From contig NC_065877.1 in NCBI RefSeq assembly GCF_933775445.1, forward strand, positions 15,686,001-15,750,000: DNA of 64,000 nt, given 5' to 3'. The DNA is from Argentina anserina (taxonomy: Eukaryota; Streptophyta; Magnoliopsida; Rosales; Rosaceae). The position numbers were made by a program, and so were the translations under genes. Below the pieces are notes generated by a model, which did not search any database, was not told the origin of the DNA, and saw nothing but the letters and a program-made list of their open reading frames with translations. Below, in pieces: positions 1 through 9,163 of this stretch (the stretch's first letter is position 1; each line of letters starts with the position of its first letter).

Positions 1-1086
1 TGTAAGTTTACTTGAAAAAATTCAGATAAATATCGAATACAAATTATATAAGCAATATCAAAAATAAACGTCTTAAGATTGTTATAACAATCAGTGATAT
101 ATTGCATATATAATTTAATAAGCTGAATTATCAATAATTATAAATCAGAAATGAAGAACACGAAAAGAAATTCAACAAAAAAACCGAACGATTTGTTATG
201 GAAGAACTAGTCAAGACGTGTGTGATACCACACTGTCCTTAAGACGTTTACGCCTCCTCTACCGGTGCAAGGATGCTTGGCGCTTGTCTCCCAGGATATA
301 ACGACTAAACAATTCTAGAAAGTTGCACTACTAACTAGAACCATCAACGAACTCGAAAGGTACCTCTATCTATCACCAGAGAAGAACTAAGAACTTTGAG
401 AGTGAGAGAGAAATGTGTTTCGAATGGGATGATCTTACAATGAAAGGATAGTAGCTATTTATACTGTGAGGATTTGCAATCAGCAATTAATAAGATGGCT
501 GTTATAGAAATCAAAAAATCATAACACATATGAGTTACATATGTTACAAACATTGATTTCAATTCTGTTATAATTCTCCATAACACACAATAACTCAGTT
601 GTTACAAAAGAAGAATTTGAACAGTCAAGAGAATTTGAAAAGTCAAAACCGAATTTTCGGAAATGCAAAAAGAATCTGCGTTCCGACCCTCAATTCGGTG
701 TTGTATTCGTGTCCGCAGGTCGCACGGGCATACACGAGTTTCCCTTGCGACCTAGGATTTGCACCCCGCCTGCGCGTGCGCGAGAGGGTATAAGGGGGCT
801 TACACACTTTACAATCCATACACAATGGATTCTATATAAAGTTTTTTCAAGACTTCTCTTTTCCAATGTGGGACAAATACTTTTCCCTCATTCTACGTAG
901 CCATCTTTGAGTGACAATTTCGTATTCACCCACAAACCAAATTACACAAACAAACATATGATCTTGTAGCCCTCATTATGGAGAACTCAAATCTATGTTC
1001 ATCTTTGATTAATTATAAGTTTAACTTAATTTAATTAATCAATTAAAATTTGGTTTTAAATGATTTTTCCAACCATTTTTCCAACA
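1..1086 (-). mobile_element. Copia-like LTR (partial, runs off the left edge)
   Basis: Read on the minus strand, the segment begins at 1086 with TGTTGGAAAAATGG, a typical start for plant copia-type LTRs, and it cuts cleanly into LINE coding sequence that resumes at 1087. A TATA-like stretch (minus TATAAATAG) lies near 455-465, and the region has no protein-coding capacity. The other end lies outside the window, so length, family and duplication cannot be fixed. The copia assignment rests on the terminal motif and general composition only. The LTR boundary itself is well supported because the LINE reading (VPRETNSVAHRLAHF on minus) stops exactly there. Confidence 0.55.
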
Positions 1087-1749
1087 CAAAGTGCGCCAAT
1101 CTATGGGCTACACTATTAGTTTCTCGGTACACATGGAAAATCAAACACAGACATTAAATAAGGACAGTCTTGTAATATCGAACCTACCTCCACCATGTCA
1201 ACCTCAACCTCTCTCCACCCCTGCTCTACTATAGCCGTGAGGCCAAGTCTGCAAGCTAGAGCCTCAGCATGGAGATGAGAAGATAAGAAGTTCAAATGCC
1301 TGGACCATGCACATCTGAGCCCACCTTCTACCTCCCTAACAATCATTATAGCTCCACCACTGCCTCCCGTACGAAATGCACCATCAAATTAAGTTTAACA
1401 CTCCCAGCCAATAGAAACTTCCATGCACCATGCATACGTCTCCCACTCCCACTACAAGCATGCTTACGAGGTTTGAGACTATTATGCTCCACCAACAAAC
1501 CCTGTGCCCAGAACACCGTACACACGGGATCAAAAACACCTCCCTACCACACCACCTTATTACGCTCAACCCAAATAGCCCAAACAAGAACAACAAAACA
1601 ACTCGAGTTGATCCTTTGGAAGTACCCTCATTACCTCACGAATCCAATCCTCAATAGTAGGAGCAGCAACATTCCAAGCACACCCCAGTGGACTCGCAAG
1701 CCATATACAGGCAATCACTTGGCACTCCTTCACCAAGTGCCAAGGGGAC
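1087..1749 (-). pseudogene. LINE (non-LTR retrotransposon) fragment, RNase H-like 3' part
   Basis: Minus-strand reading, broken by frameshifts, gives the end of a plant LINE polyprotein. First come the zinc-knuckle/reverse-transcriptase-associated motifs (HLVKEC, IWLASPLG, then DWIREV). The RNase H-like (RVT_3) domain follows, with HAEALACRLGL and, near the end, CVPRETNSVAHRLAHF. The upstream half of the same LINE lies at 8160-8540, so the 1750-8159 gypsy element split it. No intact frame remains. Identification is by family motifs seen in translation. Confidence 0.75.
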
Positions 1750-2625
1750 GGTAGAATGAGAATCTGAAAACAAATGAGAATGCAAACATGTGTACAAATA
1801 AAATGTAATTTATTGATAATCAAGCGTGGGGTTACAATCTTTGTGAACTCATTTAATTCTATCTGCGTATATAACTTGGCTCAAGGGTGACATGCACTTG
1901 ATCTTGAGAATTTGAGTTTGGATTTGGATTTGGATTTGATGAAGAACGAGTGATTTGGTAGCTTGACGATTCTTCGTGGACTTGAGTTTGGATTCGGATT
2001 TGACGAAGAACGAGCGATTTGATAGCTTGATGATTCTTCGTGGACTTGAGTTTGGATTTGGATTTGATGAAGAACGAGCGATTGGATAGCTTGATGATTC
2101 TTCGTGGACTTGGGAGACTTCGGGATTTCTCGAGAGTGATCTTGCTCAAGTGATTTTCTCTCCTCTTCTCCAACGTAAAATCCCCCCATTCTATTTATGT
2201 TTGAAGGGGTATTTATAGTGTCTAGGCTTCTATTTTATAGAATATTTTAATGACCCTAAAATAATAATATTTATTTAGTTGTATAATTATATCAATATGT
2301 ATTTTTTGATTAATTTAAAATTAGTTATGAGAATAACTAAATTAAACAGATTCAAATAATTGATTTAATTATAACCATAAAAGAATTTATTAATTTAATT
2401 AAATGTCTGATTACCATTTCGATCGTTAATGACATTTAATTTTCGATTTAAGTTGGAATCACGTAGCTTCGATTACGATCATCTGTTTATGTGCTGATGC
2501 GAGTTTAATTCAGATCCATACTGACTTTGTTGAATTTTGGGCCACGTGTGCAATTTTGTCGGGTTCTTAGTTGATTTAATCATTTAATGAAGATGATTTA
2601 TTTCATTAAATTTCTTGTGTCTACA
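1750..2625 (-). repeat. 3' LTR of the gypsy element
   Basis: About 876 bp, highly similar along its length to 7292-8159. Inside, a unit of about 64 bp (containing GAAGAACGAG at 1941, 2005 and 2069) is repeated three times, which produces repetitive spurious reading frames on minus. A TATA-like run and AT-rich stretch follow at 2210-2450. The outer end is degraded: GG replaces the expected TG at 1750-1751. Confidence 0.85.
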
Positions 2626-2640
2626 AATGCCCCCACTTTA
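2626..2640 (-). other. Polypurine tract of the gypsy element
   Basis: Minus strand reads AAAGTGGGGGCATT immediately before the 3' LTR start. It is the expected plus-strand priming site and fixes the element's orientation as minus. Confidence 0.7.
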
Positions 2641-2851
2641 AGTCGTGCTGCAGACATGTCGTCGTCACGTGCCGAAAGCGCAGCTTGAAGTATGCACTTT
2701 GATTTGGAGAATTTGTGGAGCTAGCTTCCAGGGTTCCACAAATTTTGTAGTAATCTTTCATTATGACTTCCGAGACTTACTTCGACACAAAGGGAAATTA
2801 TTGACTTTCCCGTCGATTTATTTGATTTGGTGTTGATTTGGTATGGCTTGA

Positions 2852-3146
2852 GCATTTATTGATGATCATTGACAAATTCCATCTCTAGCATTGATTGCTT
2901 AACAGTATTGGCATTTATTGATGATCGTTGACAAATTTCTTCTCTAGCATTAATTGCTTAGGAGTGTTGGCATTTATTGATGATGATTGACAAATTTCTT
3001 CTCTAGCATTAATTGCTTAGCAGTGTTTGCATTTATTAATGATTATTGACAAATTTCTTCTCTAGCATTAATTGCTTAGCAGTGTTGGTATTTATTGATG
3101 ATCATTGACAAATTTCTTCTCTAGCATTGATTGCTTAGCAGTTTTT
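2852..3146. repeat. 59-bp tandem repeat, five units
   Basis: Units start at 2852, 2911, 2970, 3029 and 3088, exactly 59 bp apart. Each contains GCATTTATTGATGAT, GACAAATT and TCTAGCATTAATTGCTTAG with few substitutions. The block lies inside the gypsy element between the polypurine tract and the ZIP4-derived pieces. No coding function is apparent. Confidence 0.9.
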
Positions 3147-3277
3147 TTCCTGCCTGCATTAATGCAGCTGCATGCTTGTCTATTTAATCTCCTGCAATCT
3201 TCTAGTTCAACACACAAACATTTCATTCATTATTCATTGTTGTTCAGTTTTCATCTTCAACCTGAAGTTTTTCCATT

Positions 3278-3516
3278 CTGCCACTCCGGACTACCACAAT
3301 GTGCCTCTGATTGTCCGGAAGCTCATTGCTGTGACCAGCATTCACAAAGGCGATACAGATGACGATGTTGTGTATAACATGTACAAGCAAGCTTACAAAA
3401 TAATGGTGGGACTGAAGGACAACGAGTATCCTATTGAAGAGGGAAAATGGCTAGCGATGATGGCATGGAATAAGGCGTCAGTACCTGTGAGGCTTGGCCA
3501 GATTGATGCAGCAAAA
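3278..3516 (+). pseudogene. ZIP4/SPO22-like gene fragment (captured, + orientation)
   Basis: Translation on + gives a continuous stretch matching the C-terminal part of plant ZIP4/SPO22, the TPR protein that promotes class I meiotic crossovers. Motifs include [30 protein letters not shown] and [15 protein letters not shown], followed by PVRLGQ. Homology stops near 3516 and the frame closes at 3546 in unrelated sequence. No start codon, promoter or neighbouring ZIP4 exons are present. It lies inside the gypsy element, antisense to it and to the adjacent ZIP4 piece at 3543-3894. ZIP4 family identity was judged from memory of the rice and Arabidopsis proteins. Confidence 0.7.
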
Positions 3517-3542
3517 GTCTTCACAAGTTGTAGTTGTAATGC

Positions 3543-3894
3543 TTAAGCATTGAGCCTTCCATGTATGTCATAGGCGCAAAAGGTGTAGATGAAGTATATG
3601 TCAGGTTCAATGGTGGTAACTGGATCACCACTAACTTGATTTCCTGTAAAGGTTGTTGACTTCAATATCTTCCCTGCTTTATCTAGAAGTTGTACAGCTT
3701 GTTTCACTTCACTTTCAGGCAATGTAATCTTATTCTGATTCTCTAAAGCTTTAATCGCAGGTATAGTCAATATCAGTGCTTTGCAGACCATGTTTTCTTC
3801 TATGTTCCCATCAACCAGAAGAGTATAAAACTCTGATGCCAGTCTATAGAATTCAGCACATAAGTCATAATTTTTCTCAGTGCGAGCTTTTTTC
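3543..3894 (-). pseudogene. ZIP4/SPO22-like gene fragment (captured, - orientation)
   Basis: Minus-strand translation matches a region of ZIP4/SPO22 lying just N-terminal of the piece at 3278-3516. It contains EKNYDLCAEFYRLASEFY, VCKALILTIPAIKALENQN and ESEVKQAVQLLDKAGKILKS, then a segment ending CAYDIHGRLN. The frame is open for about 117 codons without introns. At about 3894 it joins directly, in a different frame, to a protein disulfide isomerase fragment, so this is a chimeric assembly and not a gene. It is in the sense orientation of the host element. Confidence 0.7.
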
Positions 3895-4315
3895 GAAGAC
3901 AACATCATCAAAAGTTTCATGTGTAAGAACTACAACACTAGATGGGATTGCAGCTATTTTCATATTGGTTCTAGCTTCCTTGTTCACATACTCAACAAGA
4001 GCTTCTGAAGTACGGGCACCTTCATACTTTTTGGGTTCCAGGGATCCTTTAGGGAACCACTGAATTGTGGGGTAACCAGAAACTCCAAACTTTCCACAAA
4101 CACTCTTGTGCCCATCATAGTCCACCTTTGCGATCAAAACACGGACTTTGCTTCTTGAAACTTGCGCCGAACTTCTCATACTCCGGGGCAAGCTTCTTAC
4201 AGTGTCCACACCAGGGAGCGTAGAACTCGAGGAGAGCCGCGCTATCTTGACCGACCTCCTTCTCGAACTTTTCCTTTTGTGTTGCTTCTGTGTTTCTTCT
4301 CGGGTATGCGGTCAT
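3895..4315 (-). pseudogene. Protein disulfide isomerase fragment (PDI-L2 type, captured)
   Basis: Two overlapping minus-strand frames together cover one thioredoxin domain of an ER protein disulfide isomerase. They show [27 protein letters not shown] with the CGHC redox site, then [26 protein letters not shown], and the inter-domain start [13 protein letters not shown]. The order matches plant PDIL2-type proteins. There are no introns over about 130 codons, which suggests capture through RNA. A frameshift near 4150 breaks the reading, and the signal peptide and second thioredoxin domain are absent. It sits inside the gypsy element in sense orientation, abutting a ZIP4 fragment. Confidence 0.8.
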
Positions 4316-4367
4316 TTTAATGTGATCGCCCCTTTTTTTGTGTCTGTTTTATATATTTTTTGGTTTG

Positions 4368-4369
<2 letters not shown>

Positions 4370-4405
<36 letters not shown>
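4370..4405. repeat. (TA)n microsatellite
   Basis: Uninterrupted TA dinucleotide run just outside the PDI fragment, within the gypsy element. Confidence 0.95.
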
Positions 4406-4408
<3 letters not shown>

Positions 4409-4452
4409 AGGATTTTGACAACAATTTAAGAGTCGCGATCGATCTAGCCATT

Positions 4453-5065
4453 TGACTGCTTTCAGAGCGCGTTGATTTCCGGCTGATTTGAAGAACGTAA
4501 AAGACCTAATCGTTTGACTGCTCTCAATTCATAGACTTGACAACACTTAATAAAAACGTTTTAGGCTTTACACATCACATTCACCGTGGTGGCCTTTCAA
4601 GAGTTCTAAGAATATAAACGACCTAATCGCTTGACTGCTCTCAATTCATAGACTTGACATCACTCAATAAAAGCGTTTTAGGCTTTACGCATCACATTCA
4701 CCACGGTGGCTTTCAAGAGTTTGAAGAACGTAAACGACCTAATCGCTTCACTGCTCTCAATTCATAGACTTGATAGCACTCAATAAAAGCGTTTTATTCT
4801 TTACGCATCACATTCACCACGGTGGCTTTCAAGAGTTTGAAGAACAGAAACGATCGAATCGCTTGACTGCTCTCAATTCTTAGATTTGACAGCACTCAAT
4901 AAAAGTGTTCTAGGCTTTACAAATCACTTTCACCACGGTGGCTTTTAAGAGTTTGAAGAACGTAAAAGACCTAATCGCTTGACTGCTCTCAATTCATAGA
5001 CTTGACAGCACTCAATGAAAACGTTTTAGGCTTTACGCATCACATTCAGCATGGCAGCTTTCACA
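4453..5065. repeat. 116-117 bp tandem repeat, about five units plus a partial
   Basis: The marker TGACTGCTCTCAATT recurs at 4515, 4632, 4748 (as TCACTGC), 4864 and 4980, giving periods of 117, 116, 116 and 116. A partial copy lies at 4453. Units carry AATAAAAGCGTTTTAGGCTTTACGC-like text and CACCACGGTGGC. The block lies inside the gypsy element upstream of the PDI piece in element orientation. No coding role is seen. Confidence 0.9.
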
Positions 5066-5230
5066 AGTTTCAAGGATGGGACAATCACTATCATTGACGA
5101 TGTTGAAGATGGGCAACATGATGACACCACCTTAACCGTGTATCCCTCTCTTACTAGGCCATTCACTATTAAAGCTCCATTCTATGGCAGCTCAACTCCC
5201 GTCTTGCAGTTGACTTACGCAGTGAAATAA
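5051..5230 (+). CDS. Short open frame of 59 codons, unrecognised, inside the gypsy element
   Basis: ATG at 5051 to TAA at 5228-5230. The product is acidic in the middle (IIDDVEDGQHDD) and then reads TLTVYPSLTRPFTIKAPF. It begins inside the last repeat unit and is antisense to the gag remnant. I do not recognise the family. It could be part of a captured gene, an element-encoded accessory frame or chance. No promoter is evident. Confidence 0.3.
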   Translation: MAAFTSFKDGTITIIDDVEDGQHDDTTLTVYPSLTRPFTIKAPFYGSSTPVLQLTYAVK

Positions 5231-5448
5231 GAATTTGTCTATCATTTGATGGACAAACCCTTATTTTTATTTTGATGTGACTGAACTTAAGATTGTTATT
5301 CTCAAGTTGCCTACGTATCCTTCTAAAGAAGGAATCAAGTCATCACGTAGTTCAAGGGTTTTTTTTTTGCCTTATGCAGTTTATGCTCATGCAGACTTGG
5401 AGCATACTTTGAGGTTTTCAAGAATGGTACTTCATCAGGAACTTGCCG

Positions 5449-7217
5449 TTAATGAGACCGATCCTCAAACCGTCTTCCGCCATAAGTTTGTAAGATCCAT
5501 TGGTGTATACTTCTCTGATGACGTAAGGACCATCCCATTTTGACCTTGAGAACAAAGAACTTCTCTATAGGGTGACTAACGAGGCGATGATATTTGCAAT
5601 AGTTCGGATCGCTGACACGATAAATTTCTTCTGGACGCTTGCACTCCGGAAGATCTATTATCTTATTTTCGAGCAGATCTTCTAACATGCCCGCTACATC
5701 AGAGTCTGGGAACGGGTACGTCTTTCGCTCCATCTCCTTCAACGTGTGTTTACTCCTATCGTAGATTCGAGGAGGTTCCACCTTATTGAACTCATTCTTA
5801 TCCCGTATAGAGATCTTAACTGGTGCAGTATTAATGACCATTGATTCTTTGGAAGGCTTCTTCACAACCTTGTCAAATCTGCTTCCGAAGACTTTGTCTT
5901 TTCATTGGTCAACCAGGGACTCATTCCTTCCCTTATGACTTGCCAAGCTTAGCTCCATGTCGTGGGCTCGAGTAGCTAACTCTTCGAAAGAACGAGGTTT
6001 GATTCCTTGCAAGATGTATAGCAAATCAAAGTGCATGCCTTGGATGCACATTTCAACGGCTGACACCTCTGAGAGTCGGTCTTTGCAATCAAGCTAAGTA
6101 AGCGCCATCTGTTGATGTAGTCGACCGCGGGTTCATCCTTCTGTTGCTTCGTGCTAGTTAGCTCCATCATGCTCACCGTCCGCCTTGTACTATAGAATCG
6201 ATTCAGGAACTCGTGCTCCATCTTGTCCCAACTATCAACATACTCCGGCTCTAAGTCTGTATACCACTCAAAGGCGTTTCCCTTCAATGAGCGAACAAAC
6301 TGCTTGACAAGGTGATCGCCTTCTGTCCTGACGTTACTGCAAGTTTCCATAAAGTGAGCAACGTGTTGCTTCGGGTTCCCTTTACCTTCAAATTGTTGGA
6401 ACTTTGGTGGTTGATATCCCAGCGGCATCCTTAAGCTGTCGATCCTCTTAGTGTAAGGTTTGGAGTAAGTGAGGGAGTCACGAGAAGGACCTCCATATTG
6501 AGCCTGAATCGAGTTGGTGATGATGTCCTACAATTGCTGGAGTGACAAGGAACCAAGCGAGTCGTCATTGTTTTTGGACGTTTCTCCCTTTTCGTTTACT
6601 TTGCTCTTGCCAGGCGACCCTTTGGTGGAGTTCTCATCATCGTGATCTCCCAACTTGCTATAAAGCTCAGCGATTTGCACGTCCTTTTCTTCAACTGTTC
6701 GGGTGAGCTTTTCAACCATCTCCAACAGATTGGAGAGTTGCTCCTCGATTGTGGATGTCCCCGTCACCAATACCTGCACATTGTCAGAAGAGGACTCACG
6801 CGCTATAGAATGAAAGTTGTCGCCATCTTCTTTGGGACTTCCATGGTATGATGTCGTGCTTGATTCGTCATCAGAGAAAACGTCTTCCAGGATATGGCCA
6901 TCACCATGAACGGATAGAGGATATTGCTCTTTTGGATCCTTCTCTTTTGACACTTGCTTCTTCCCACTTTGAAAGGCATGCTCTATTGCTCCCAAGCTCT
7001 CCAAGGTGATGACTGGTTGACGAGGCTTACTAGCAAGTGTCATAAATTTTGTGGGTTGAGCTCTAGCCACGCTCCGGGTGACAAGGGCAATCGGTTCACT
7101 CTTTGATTTGGAGAGTATTTGTTTGGATTTCTTGACCAGGTTGGCCTCTCCGCTTGACCTCGCGGTTGTGGACTTGGATTTCTTCGATGGAACAGCTTGG
7201 TTGTTCTCGGAAGCCAT
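5449..7217 (-). pseudogene. Gypsy gag-polyprotein remnant
   Basis: The likely start is ATG at 7217 (MASENNQ on minus), beyond the 5' LTR and leader. An N-terminal basic, Ser-rich region (KKSKSTTARSS) is followed by an acidic linker and a coiled-coil-like stretch (LLEMVEKLTRTVEEKDVQI). After an in-frame stop at 6528-6530 (CAG to TAG likely) the Retrotrans_gag core follows: GYQPPKFQQFEGKGNPKQH, AFEWYTDLEPE, EFLNRFYSTRRTVSM, DYINRW. A frameshift near 6090 is followed by the C-terminal part (DVAGMLEDLLENKIIDLPEC, DPNYCKYHR), which fades near 5449. Protease and RT are missing. Relatives of this gag are common in plant gypsy elements. Confidence 0.8.
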
Positions 7218-7291
7218 CGCACAAATGGATTTGAAGATTTCTTCGGAGAATGAGATGAGAGGCCAAAAATGTCCGACTGGGCGTGCCAATT

Positions 7292-8159
7292 TATAGAACG
7301 AGAATCTGAAAACAAATGAGAATGCAGACACGTGTACAAATAAAATGTAATTTATTGATTATCAAGTGCGGGGTTACAATCTTTATGAACTCTTCTGATT
7401 CTATCTTCGTATATAACTTGGCTCAAGGGTGACATACACTTGATCTTGAGAATTTGAGTTTGGATTTGGATTTGATGAAGAACGAGTGATTTTGTAGCTT
7501 GACGATTCTTCATGGACTTGAGTTTGGATTCGGATTTGACGAAGAACGAGCGATTTGATAGCTTGATGATTCTTTGTGGACTTGAGTTTGGATTTGGATT
7601 TGATGAAGAACGAGCAATTTGGTAGCTTGATGATTCTTCGTGTACTTGAGAGACTTCGGGATTTCTCAAGAGTGATCTTGCTGAAGTTATTTTCTCTCCT
7701 CTTCTCCAACGTAAAATCCTTCATTCTCTTTATGTTGGAAGGGGTATTTATAGTGTCAAGGCTTCTATTTTATAGAATATTTTAATGACACTAAAATAAT
7801 AATATTTCTTTAGTTGTATAATTAAATCAATATGTATTTTTTGATTAATTTAAAATTAGTTATGAGAATAACTAAATTAAACATATTCAAATAATTGATT
7901 TAATTATAACCATAAAGGAATTTATTAATTTAATCAAATGTCTGATTATCATTTTGATCGTTAATGACATTCAATTTCCAATTTAAGTCGGAATCACGTA
8001 GTTTCGATTACGATCATCCGTTTATGTGCTGACGCGAGTATTATTCGGATCCCACTGATTTTGTTAACTTTTGGGCCACGTGTGCAATTTTGTTGAGTTC
8101 TTAGTTAATTTAATCATTTAATGAAGATGATTTACTTCATTAAATTCCTTGTGTCTATA
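7292..8159 (-). repeat. 5' LTR of the gypsy element
   Basis: About 868 bp, aligned end to end with 1750-2625 and sharing the internal unit of about 64 bp. Its outer end reads TATA where the left copy keeps TACA, and its inner end reads TATAGAACG against GGTAGAATG. Scattered substitutions between the LTRs show that the insertion is not recent. Confidence 0.85.
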
Positions 8160-8540
8160 AGGACTCAGGCATACACCGAAAGGGCAGAGAACATCATCCA
8201 ATCTAGCATGCTTCTTGGAAAGCTCCACCCGAGTAGGCACAATGTTACGAGCCAATCTCCTGATGAAACTTTTGAATTTTCGTTGGACTTTAACATTCCA
8301 AACCATCTTCCAGAACTTATCCAACCCTCTTTGATTCGACGAAGACCCCCTTGTCTCAACCATAACACACCGAGCAATGTGATAGCCACTCCTCACATTA
8401 TAGAGGCCATGTCTATCAAAATGCCAAACAAAACGATCCAGAGCATTACGAGTGCTAAGTGGAATTCTACGAATCATGTCAACATCATCTCTATCAAACA
8501 GCTCATCAAACCACTTGTTTTCTTATGTGATACTAAGAAG
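8160..8540 (-). pseudogene. LINE fragment, RT C-terminal / zf-RVT part
   Basis: Minus-strand reading shows the conserved end of a plant LINE reverse transcriptase region: WFDELFDRDDVDMI, RRIPLSTRNALDRFVWHFD, GLYNVRSGYHIA, KFWKMVWNVKVQRKFKSF, then DVLCPFGVC. This is followed, across the gypsy insertion, by the 1087-1749 piece. Homology fades near 8540. Frameshifts and lack of upstream RT show that it is dead. Confidence 0.75.
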
Positions 8541-9117
8541 GACCATTAAAGATGATTAGATCTCAAATTTTCCCTGCATGGTTAAATAAATCAAATCGAT
8601 CTGATCCTAGTTGCTTTCACTCCAATCAGTCCAAATTAATGTGGACAGTAAAGTGTAGCACATGATCGATCTTTAAATCACAGTCAAGCTAGCTAGCTTT
8701 GTACGAAACTAGCCAGTACATCTTCCGTGCATACTAATTTCCCAGCCACTCCACTCTCCTCTCTAGCTAGATTTCAACATGAAGCATCCCTAGCTATTTC
8801 CTTTGCAGTCGTTGCACATGATATATCATGAGACCCTGCATATAAACAATAGCTTTGAAGTTGAGAAAGAATGCATCAAAGACTCCGATGAAGTATTCTA
8901 GAGGAGCAAATCACGGTAGCCAATTATGGTTCATCTGGGGAAAGTAAGATTTAAAATCCAGAAATTAGAGACAAACAGACACATCTAGCGGCCAATTTGG
9001 TGCCTCTTTCAACATGGAAAGCGCTGCGAGTGCTTATCTTCTCTGCTTTCCAACAATTGTAATAAGATCATACGTATCAGGCTCTTTACAATATATATAA
9101 TATGCCACTAGTTTGTT
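8541..9117. other. Upstream region of the DUF642 gene, no gene seen
   Basis: AT-rich sequence without a credible coding frame. It presumably includes the DUF642 promoter. No repeat structure or transposon end was recognised. Confidence 0.5.
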
Positions 9118-9125
9118 TATATAAG
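9118..9125 (+). promoter_or_regulatory. TATA box of the DUF642 gene
   Basis: TATATAAG lies 46 bp before the ATG at 9164. This is a plausible TATA position for a short 5' leader. Confidence 0.55.
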
Positions 9126-9163
9126 AAGGGCCATTGCAGATGCTTCTCCCACTTCAAAACGAT

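Larger units (their letters stand above)
1750..8159 (-). mobile_element. Non-autonomous Ty3/gypsy-type LTR retrotransposon with captured host gene fragments
   Basis: Two LTRs of about 870 bp (1750-2625 and 7292-8159) bound an internal region of about 4.7 kb. In the element's minus orientation the LTR starts TGTAGACAC. It ideally ends TCTACA, degraded to TCTACC at the left and TCTATA at the right. Flanks GGGAC (1745-1749) and AGGAC (8160-8164) fit a 5-bp target duplication with one change. A purine tract (minus AAGTGGGGGCAT) sits beside the 3' LTR at 2626-2640, and a likely primer-binding region follows the 5' LTR at about 7270-7290. The coding part has a gag remnant (5449-7217) but no visible protease, RT, RNase H or integrase. 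Host-derived PDI and ZIP4 pieces and two tandem repeat blocks occupy the rest. It must have moved with help from a relative. Confidence 0.85.

Noticed and set aside
1859..2189. Open frames of about 100 codons on minus with repeated SSYQI motifs (also 7352-7724)
   Set aside because: They are produced by the 64-bp repeat inside the LTRs and lie in both LTR copies. No gene-like features.
6642..7296. Plus-strand frames over the gag remnant
   Set aside because: They are antisense shadows of the gag reading, which has family motifs on minus.
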